DNA of 10,894 nucleotides. Origin: an uncultured Paenibacillaceae bacterium (GTDB lineage Bacteria; Bacillota; Bacilli; Paenibacillales; CALAME01). Every line of letters starts with the position of its first letter. Position 1 is the first letter of the stretch. The stretch covers positions 1 through 10,894 of the forward strand of contig CALKAN010000197.1 of assembly GCA_937983035.1 (NCBI GenBank). The letters are read 5' to 3'. Under the pieces are notes generated by a model that did no database searches, was not told the DNA's origin, and saw nothing but the letters and a program-made list of their open reading frames with translations. The position numbers and the translations under genes were made by a program. Below, one piece after another: positions 6,427 to 10,894 of this stretch.

Positions 6427-6465
6427 TCCGTTCATGAGAGGCAAGCTGACAATGACAATCTATTT

Positions 6466-6542
6466 CCTTCGCTGAACACAAACTGCAAATTTCAACCGAA
6501 GGCCTTAAAACGATCGATTTCATCAAGCTCAATTGATCGTTT
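6466..6542 (+). other. Two stem-loops after the solute-binding protein gene
   Basis: CCTTCG/CGAAGG (6466-6471, 6497-6502; loop 25) is followed by AAACGATC/GATCGTTT (6508-6515, 6535-6542; loop 19). Neither is followed by a long T-run, so they are weak as terminators; they may protect the 3' end of the mRNA. They sit in the 347-base gap 6427-6773. The rest of the gap holds only very short ORFs, a small tandem repeat and the terminator at 6683-6724; no gene was recognised in it. Confidence 0.35.
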
Positions 6543-6654
6543 CTAAGATCAGTCGGAATTAAACAGACAACATGATGGCAAAGAAACGAAAATGGTAATT
6601 CATAAACTTCAGTCAAAGGTAAAGATGTAAAATCGAAGATCACCAAGCCAAAGG

Positions 6655-6689
6655 GAAAGGTCAAAAAAAGGCGAAAGGTCAAAAAAAGC
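6655..6689 (+). repeat. 18-bp imperfect tandem duplication abutting the terminator
   Basis: GAAAGGTCAAAAAAAGGC (6655-6672) is repeated as GAAAGGTCAAAAAAAGC (6673-6689), differing by one G. The second copy supplies the A-run that begins the terminator stem. This is probably a slippage duplication. Confidence 0.75.
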
Positions 6690-6724
6690 GAAACTTCCTG
6701 GTCTATCAGGAAGTTTCGCTTTTT
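6683..6724. terminator. Strong bidirectional intrinsic terminator
   Basis: AAAAAGCGAAACTTCCTG (6683-6700) and its exact complement (6707-6724) form an uninterrupted 18-bp stem with a 6-base GTCTAT loop. An A-run on one side and a T-run on the other let it work on both strands. It separates the convergent solute-binding protein gene (+) and the phosphodiesterase gene (-), ending both units. Confidence 0.93.
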
Positions 6725-6773
6725 CAAGCCAGTTTTGTTCTTTGAATGAATTAGAAAATTAGATTTCTGCTTC

Positions 6774-7517
6774 TCACATCAGCTCTTCAATCACTTTCTT
6801 CAATCTGCCGGGATAATCTGTAATGATGCCGTCTAATCGTTTGGCAATGGCTTGCCGCATCTGTTCTTCCTCATTTACGGTATACGTATAGACAGGCATC
6901 CCTTCTTTCTCAGCCTGAGCTGCTTCTTCAGCTGTGATCCACTTCATCATCGGATGCAGCGAATATACTTCTACTCCCAACAGTTTGCTGTAACCGACCG
7001 GATCAACCATGTTGTTGGAATACAGCAAACCGATGCGCAGACGCGGATCGATCAACTTCATGTGCTTCATGCACTTATGATCGAACGAAGACAAGACGAA
7101 GCGCTCATCAAATCTGTAGGAACGAATCACTTTCAACAACGGCTCAACAATAGCCCCGTCATAAAACTCTTTCACTTCAATGTTGACTAAATAATGATCT
7201 GGGAGCAAATCAAGCACTTCTTCCAATGTCGGGATTTTTTCCCCGGAAAACGATTCATGGTACCAGCTGCCTGCATCTAATTTGCGTATTTGATCTAAAG
7301 TCATTTGTCGAATGATGCCAGTGCCGTTCGTCGTTCGATCAACAGTTCTGTCGTGGCAAACGACGATATGATTGTCTAACGTAAGATGAATGTCCAGTTC
7401 TACTCCATCGCTTCCTTGCTGCACCGCTAATTGAAAAGCGGCCAGCGTATTTTCAGGCGCATCTGCTTTCGCTCCTCTGTGGGCAAGGATCAACGGCCTT
7501 TTTATCGGCAGTTCCAT
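6774..7517 (-). CDS. Glycerophosphodiester phosphodiesterase (cytoplasmic, UgpQ-like)
   Basis: This 247-residue enzyme hydrolyses glycerophosphodiesters, the deacylation products of phospholipids, to glycerol 3-phosphate and an alcohol. The family residues are all visible: HRG (13-15), PENT (21-24), the metal ligands E40 and D42 in GVELDIH, HD (55-56), IEVK (113-116) and the closing GIITDYP (230-236). There is no signal peptide and the length is that of single-domain cytoplasmic members. The start is fixed: an in-frame TGA lies 6 bases upstream of ATG 7517. The GAGGAG ribosome site is 13 bases away, and a closer ATG at 7524 is out of frame, so initiation may be inefficient. It is last in the minus-strand cluster, 26 bases behind the HAD gene. 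Its product is the signal read by GlpP encoded upstream. Confidence 0.92.
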   Translation of the reverse strand: MELPIKRPLILAHRGAKADAPENTLAAFQLAVQQGSDGVELDIHLTLDNHIVVCHDRTVDRTTNGTGIIRQMTLDQIRKLDAGSWYHESFSGEKIPTLEEVLDLLPDHYLVNIEVKEFYDGAIVEPLLKVIRSYRFDERFVLSSFDHKCMKHMKLIDPRLRIGLLYSNNMVDPVGYSKLLGVEVYSLHPMMKWITAEEAAQAEKEGMPVYTYTVNEEEQMRQAIAKRLDGIITDYPGRLKKVIEELM

Positions 7518-7543
7518 TTTTCATTTTTCACTCCTCGGCATAT

Positions 7544-8383
7544 TTAGGCGTGTTTTTCGATGCGTGCATTTTTCTCCACTGCACCAGCCTCAATGTTCGC
7601 AAATTTGGTCATCGCTTCAACTACCCCGTCTCCATAGCCGTTTGCACAAATGTAGTCCGCATGTGCTTTTAATTCATCTGGACTGTTCGCAACGGCAACC
7701 CCCACACCTGCATATTGGATCATATCCAAATCGTTCATTTGATTTCCAATCGCCATCACTTGGTCTTTCTTCATTTGCAGCTCTGCCATAAGATGCAGCA
7801 TAGCTGTCCCCTTGCTTTGGTTTCCAGGAATAATTTCCAGGAAATCATGTTCGGATTGAAAAGCCGCATAACGATTCGGCCAGCGGGCTGCATAAGAAGA
7901 CCATAAAGGTTTTATCACCTCCATATCCCCAATCAGCAGGATTTTATGAATATCATCTTGCGGAAGCTCATCAGGACTTCCTGCAATATGACATTTAATC
8001 TTTTCTTTCTCTTCGAAACGCTTGACCGCATCGGCAAATCGAATCGCATCAATCCGATGTTCCCTGAATACGAGCACCGTAATCCCCAGTTCATCCGCTG
8101 CGTGAATCAAATCTTGCAAATCACGGATAGGCAAATGATCTGCTTTTAAGATTTTTTCCTTTTCAGCAATGACAGAACCGTTGCAGCATATAAAAGGGAT
8201 CTGAATGCCAAGTTTCTCCGCAAGCGGTTTAACGGTTAAGAAAGGCCGGCCTGTCGCAAATGTAAACAAGCCTCCCTTTTCAGTAAATTCTTGTACTGCT
8301 TCACATACTTGCGGTGTTAATCGATGGCTGTCCGAAAGCAAGGTGCCATCCAAATCACTGACGATTAAGCGAACCGGTTGCAA
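7544..8383 (-). CDS. Cof-type HAD-superfamily phosphatase
   Basis: A haloacid-dehalogenase-like hydrolase of the Cof/type IIB class, which dephosphorylates small sugar phosphates, nucleotides or similar; the substrate cannot be predicted. Numbered from the TTG start (279 residues): motif I DLDGT with D10 nucleophile and D12; motif II region ATGR (43-46); CNGS (67-70); motif III K191 in NQSKGT; and motif IV GNQMND (213-218). The frame stays open to a GTG at 8398, but the perfect GGAGGAG at 8396-8390 lies inside that extension, exactly 6 bases before TTG 8383, so TTG is chosen. The C-terminus ends with a short charged tail beyond the core. A 116-base gap separates it from glpP, and it runs into the phosphodiesterase gene with 26 bases between. 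Confidence 0.9.
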   Translation of the reverse strand: MQPVRLIVSDLDGTLLSDSHRLTPQVCEAVQEFTEKGGLFTFATGRPFLTVKPLAEKLGIQIPFICCNGSVIAEKEKILKADHLPIRDLQDLIHAADELGITVLVFREHRIDAIRFADAVKRFEEKEKIKCHIAGSPDELPQDDIHKILLIGDMEVIKPLWSSYAARWPNRYAAFQSEHDFLEIIPGNQSKGTAMLHLMAELQMKKDQVMAIGNQMNDLDMIQYAGVGVAVANSPDELKAHADYICANGYGDGVVEAMTKFANIEAGAVEKNARIEKHA

Positions 8384-8499
8384 TGTAGTCTCCTCCACCC
8401 TTATTTCGGGCTGTTCAGGCTTTCTCTCCAGACTCCACCTTCAACGCCGAGCTTTTTTCTTCCATGTATTGAAAATATTCAAACTAATCATCCATGAAA

Positions 8500-9039
8500 T
8501 CAAAACCAATATTCCGTGTTTCCAATCGATACATAATCTGCTCCCGCTTGCACGGCAGCTTCAATCTCTTCTATATGTTTGATTAGTCCGCCGACAATGA
8601 GCGGCCTGTCGATCTTGCTCTTCATGTCCGAAATGACGCGAGGCATCAGCCCCGGCATCAATTCAACCTCATCCGGCGCACTGGAAGAAATCATCTTCAC
8701 TCCGGTTTCCAGCGCATTCGTATCGATGGCAAATATGCGCTGAATCGTTTTTAAATTCGCATTTTTGGCAGCTACAATCATGTTGCTTTTTGTAGAAATG
8801 ATGCCGTCTGCTTTAAATTCCTCCGCCAAAAATTGAACGGCCGGAGCGTCTCTTCCAAGCCCTTTTACCATCTCAGCGTGAACATATACGATTTTTCCCC
8901 GATCATGAAGACGCTCAATGATTTCTTTCAAATTCATAATGTTGCCGGACATTAAGTTCACCCGGGAAACTCTGGACTCCAGCGCTGGCTTAATCTGATC
9001 ATCTTTCGTCACGGAAGCGATAATATGATTCACAATCAC
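8500..9039 (-). CDS. glpP: Glycerol-3-phosphate-responsive antiterminator GlpP
   Basis: The 179-residue protein matches the GlpP family throughout: VHAEMVKGLGRD (53-64), GIISTKSN (79-86), TIQRIFAIDTNALE (98-111), ELMPGLMPRVI (126-136) and PLIVGGLI (146-153), all on a TIM-barrel-like fold. In Bacillus subtilis, GlpP with glycerol 3-phosphate prevents termination in the leaders of glycerol-catabolic genes and stabilises glpD mRNA; no glpF, glpK or glpD lies in this window. The GTG start 9039 has GGAGGG 8 bases upstream and overlaps the stop of the mgtC-like gene by 4 bases (GTGA), so translation is probably coupled. A gene for a G3P-producing phosphodiesterase follows two genes on, which fits the role. 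Confidence 0.9.
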   Translation of the reverse strand: MIVNHIIASVTKDDQIKPALESRVSRVNLMSGNIMNLKEIIERLHDRGKIVYVHAEMVKGLGRDAPAVQFLAEEFKADGIISTKSNMIVAAKNANLKTIQRIFAIDTNALETGVKMISSSAPDEVELMPGLMPRVISDMKSKIDRPLIVGGLIKHIEEIEAAVQAGADYVSIGNTEYWF

Positions 9040-9806
9040 ATCTTTTTCCCTCCTGTGTCCTCCTGTTTATTTTTGCGTATCGTTAAGACCGTTGAATCCA
9101 CTGCCAGCACATCCTCAAGCCGGGCAATTTGCTCGATCAGCTTTAGCAGCTTATCCGTTCTCCGAACTTTCAATGTAAAACGGATCTTTAATATTTTTTC
9201 CTGCTTCCCGTTTAGTTCCGCGCTTTCTTCAGACTCCATGACGAGTGATTGAACTGGAAATCCTTCATCACGAAACCGAGCAATAATATGACCAAAATTA
9301 TCTGGACGATCTAACAATTCCAACGTAATTTCATTCTTTTTTGCTTTGCGCAAAAATTGCTGCTCCCAACGATTCAACAGAAACAAGCTGATAAGAACCA
9401 ATGCCGTAGCCAGAGTTGCGCCATAATAGAACCCGGCACCGACACAAAGTCCAATTGCTGCAACAACCCATAAAGACGCAGCTGTCGTCAAACCGCTTAC
9501 AGTTGAACCATTCCGAATGATCGTGCCCGCACCCAGAAATCCGATCCCGCTGATCACTTGCGCCGCCAAGCGAGCCGGGTCTACGCGAACATTCTCTTCA
9601 TATGCAAATTCACTGAAACCGTAAATGGATAGGAGCATGATGGAAGCAGAACCGATGCAGACCAATATATGCGTTCGAAAACCGGCCGATCGATTGCTCC
9701 ACTCCCTTTCCAGCCCGATCAACCCTCCGAGCACAACTGCAAAAATGAGGCGGATTGTAATTTCAATAAAACTGATTTCCCAAACTTCCGGATTAAATTT
9801 AATCAT
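9036..9806 (-). CDS. MgtC/SapB-family membrane protein
   Basis: Numbered from ATG 9806 (256 residues). The N-terminal part has hydrophobic segments and the family signatures GGLIGLERE (27-35), GFRTH (42-46), ARLAAQVISGIGFLGAGTI (78-96) and GLTTAASLW (105-113). After about residue 156 comes a soluble ACT-like C-terminal domain. Homologues are associated with growth in low magnesium, and Salmonella MgtC inhibits the F1Fo ATP synthase; members with this tail are widespread housekeeping-type proteins. AAAGGAG lies 8 bases before ATG 9806, whereas the earlier in-frame ATG 9827 has only an abutting AGG, so 9806 is preferred. It is first in the cluster with glpP, behind an SigA promoter and the attenuator-like leader. 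Confidence 0.88.
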   Translation of the reverse strand: MIKFNPEVWEISFIEITIRLIFAVVLGGLIGLEREWSNRSAGFRTHILVCIGSASIMLLSIYGFSEFAYEENVRVDPARLAAQVISGIGFLGAGTIIRNGSTVSGLTTAASLWVVAAIGLCVGAGFYYGATLATALVLISLFLLNRWEQQFLRKAKKNEITLELLDRPDNFGHIIARFRDEGFPVQSLVMESEESAELNGKQEKILKIRFTLKVRRTDKLLKLIEQIARLEDVLAVDSTVLTIRKNKQEDTGGKKM

Positions 9807-9863
9807 GGCAACAACTCCTTTGTTCATCCTATCAAATTAGATGCTTGGCAAGCGCCGTTATAT

Positions 9864-10006
9864 AAAAAAAGACAACGAAAAACCCGCGCCTGACCAGGGA
9901 AAAGTGGAATTTGCCTTGTTCCCTTAAGCAACAAAGCCACCTCGTTCCATCAACATTTGACCGGCCAGGATCGGGATCTTCTCATTGTCTCCGCCCATCC
10001 TATTAA
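9864..10006 (-). ncRNA. Structured attenuator-like leader, copy B, upstream of the mgtC-glpP cluster
   Basis: Read on the minus strand from about 10006. A 5' hairpin GGATGGG/CCCGATCC (10000-9994, 9975-9968, one bulge) holds CGGAGACAATGAGAA in its loop. Alternatively 9992-9978 pairs with TTTTTCGTTGTCTTT (9882-9868), extended by CCCG/CGGG (9975-9972, 9886-9883) and CCTGGCC/GGTCAGG (9969-9963, 9895-9889). An apical stem GAGGTGG/CCACTTT plus CTTTGTT/AACAAGG (9943-9930, 9920-9901) closes it. A seven-T run ends at 9864. G-U pairs exist only in the minus-strand reading, so the RNA is from that strand. The fold would also terminate read-through from ilvD. Confidence 0.6.
9950..9985 (-). CDS. Possible 11-residue leader peptide in attenuator copy B
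   Basis: ATG 9985 opens MRRSRSWPVKC and stops at TGA 9952-9950, the same length as the ORF in the other leader and with a similar basic N-terminus. The SD-like GGCGGAG is 3 bases from the ATG. The start region is the 5' strand of the terminator-like helix. Translation is unproven. Confidence 0.3.
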   Translation of the reverse strand: MRRSRSWPVKC

Positions 10007-10012
10007 TTCAAT

Positions 10013-10041
10013 ATTATGGTTAAAACAAGTCGTTATGTCAA
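10013..10041 (-). promoter_or_regulatory. SigA promoter of the mgtC-glpP cluster
   Basis: On the minus strand, a perfect TTGACA (10041-10036) and CATAAT (10018-10013) are spaced by 17 bases. The -35 begins 6 bases after the ilvD stop codon. Transcription would start near 10006, about 200 bases before the mgtC-like start codon. Confidence 0.8.
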
Positions 10042-10047
10042 GAGTTT

Positions 10048-10894
10048 TTAATCGGTTACAGCCCCTTTTGATGCAGAGCTTACGAGCTTGGCATACTTAT
10101 TCAACACGCCGCGCGCATATTTCAGCGGCGGCTCCTGCCAAGCTTGGCGCCGCTGATCCATTTCCTCCTCAGATACATCTGCGCTGATCTCTTGCGTCTC
10201 GCTGTCAATGGTAATCATATCCCCGTCTTTCAGCAATGCGATCGGTCCGCCGGCTTGCGCTTCGGGCGACACATGGCCGACGACAAATCCGTGCGTTCCT
10301 CCGGAAAATCTGCCGTCTGTAATCAAAGCGACGTCGCCGCCAAGCCCTTTCCCTATCACGATGGCGGTAACGGACAACATTTCCGGCATCCCCGGCCCGC
10401 CTTTCGGCCCTTCATAGCGAATCACAATGACATCGCCTTTATTGATCTTGTCAGTGAGCAGCGCTTCCGTTGCTTGTTCCTCCGAATCGAACACGCGCGC
10501 CGGACCCGTAAAACGCTTCATCTGAACGCCAGACATCTTCGCCACCGCTCCTTCCGGCGCCAGATTTCCACGCAGCACAACTAAAGGACCGGTCGGTTTC
10601 AGCGGACGGCTCAGCGGCCGAATCACTTCCTGCCCTGCTTTTAAATCAGGGAAATCTGCGGCATTTTCGGCTAATGTCTTTCCAGTCACCGTCATGCATT
10701 CCCCATGCAGCAATCCTTCTTGCAACAGCAGTTTCATTACCGCAGGGACCCCGCCGACATCGCTTAAGTCTTGCATGACGAATCGACCGCTCGGCTTCAA
10801 ATCAGCCAGATGAGGCACGCGCTTGCGGATGCGTTCGAAATCGTCCAGCGATAAGTCTGCACCTGCCGCATGCGCAATGGCGGTCAAATGCAAA
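10048..10894 (-). CDS. ilvD: Dihydroxy-acid dehydratase, C-terminal half (5' end outside window)
   Basis: IlvD dehydrates 2,3-dihydroxy-isovalerate and 2,3-dihydroxy-3-methylvalerate in valine, isoleucine and leucine synthesis, using an iron-sulfur cluster. The visible 281 residues are about half of the usual 550-570 and continue past the right edge; the Met at 10893 is internal. Family blocks visible: MHLTAIAHAAG at the edge, LRGNLAPEGAVAKMSG (107-122), IRYEGPKGGPGMPEM (157-171) and ITDGRFSGGTHGFVVGH (191-207), the last containing the Ser proposed as catalytic base in the family. The cluster-ligating N-terminal cysteines are outside the window. It ends at TAA 10048-10050, with no terminator of its own before the promoter of the next gene; termination may be provided by the leader fold downstream. 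Confidence 0.95.
   Translation of the reverse strand, partial: LHLTAIAHAAGADLSLDDFERIRKRVPHLADLKPSGRFVMQDLSDVGGVPAVMKLLLQEGLLHGECMTVTGKTLAENAADFPDLKAGQEVIRPLSRPLKPTGPLVVLRGNLAPEGAVAKMSGVQMKRFTGPARVFDSEEQATEALLTDKINKGDVIVIRYEGPKGGPGMPEMLSVTAIVIGKGLGGDVALITDGRFSGGTHGFVVGHVSPEAQAGGPIALLKDGDMITIDSETQEISADVSEEEMDQRRQAWQEPPLKYARGVLNKYAKLVSSASKGAVTD

Noticed and set aside
6311..6727. 138-codon minus-strand ORF across the end of the solute-binding protein gene
   Set aside because: It lies antisense to a confident gene and starts inside the terminator stem; the composition looks like a shadow frame.
8461..8499. Internal promoter in the glpP-HAD gap
   Set aside because: The AT-rich stretch offers only hexamers with about three matches at suitable spacing, too weak to call.
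9843..9853. Palindrome GCTTGGCAAGC upstream of the mgtC-like gene as an operator
   Set aside because: It is short, lies downstream of the promoter and leader, and no regulator or second copy supports it.
9924..9998. A 24-residue minus-strand ORF beginning MGGDNEKIP at ATG 9998 in leader copy B
   Set aside because: It has no separated ribosome site (AGG abuts the ATG), would start within a few bases of the predicted transcript start, and the same bases are explained by paired RNA strands. The other leader has no counterpart.
9864..10006. Leader B as a 6S RNA, M-box or cobalamin riboswitch
   Set aside because: The long hairpin with a central bubble recalls 6S RNA but is too short and has no recognisable 6S sequence. 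The M-box core AGGUGAGGCUCCUA is absent. AAGGCAAATTCC only loosely resembles a B12 box. The matching second leader also argues for a separate element.

Overview
The window looks like chromosomal DNA of a low-to-mid-GC Firmicute of the order Bacillales, probably close to Paenibacillaceae. The signs are strong Shine-Dalgarno sequences, SigA-type promoters with 17-base spacers, intrinsic terminators, a LigD polymerase domain, two cysteine-anchored lipoproteins and a GlpP-family antiterminator. No mobile element, CRISPR array, tRNA or rRNA was found.

Layout from left to right: the 3' end of a ligD-type gene (+, cut by the window edge); a convergent cardiolipin synthase gene (-) carrying two large low-complexity insertions, with a possible unlisted 49-codon ORF just upstream; a TVP38/TMEM64 (DedA-superfamily-like) membrane protein (+); a metallo-beta-lactamase-fold lipoprotein (+); a family 1 solute-binding lipoprotein (+) behind its own promoter and a terminator-bearing leader; a strong bidirectional terminator; a four-gene minus-strand cluster read as mgtC/sapB-like, glpP, HAD phosphatase, glycerophosphodiester phosphodiesterase; and the 3' half of ilvD (-, cut by the window edge).

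The genes lean towards glycerol and phospholipid metabolism. Cardiolipin synthase releases glycerol, the phosphodiesterase releases glycerol 3-phosphate, and GlpP is the glycerol-3-phosphate-responsive antiterminator. The solute-binding protein has no permease genes beside it and its ligand cannot be read from the sequence.

The most unusual observation is a pair of matching RNA leaders in opposite orientations. One precedes the metallo-beta-lactamase lipoprotein (about 3615-3727, +) and the other precedes the mgtC-glpP cluster (about 10006-9864, -). Each has a near-consensus SigA promoter, then a hairpin whose loop holds the block GGCGGAGACRATGAGAA (16 of 17 bases identical), then a variable middle, then a U-rich strand (GGUUUUUC-RUYGU-U6-7) complementary to the block. 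One base pair differs by a compensatory change (G-C in one, A-U in the other). The block also contains an SD-like GGAG and an AUG opening an 11-codon arginine-rich ORF in both copies (MRKPR... and MRRSR...). This looks like a duplicated or shared transcription attenuator, controlled either by a ligand or RNA-binding protein or by translation of the leader peptide. I recognise no known riboswitch family in it.
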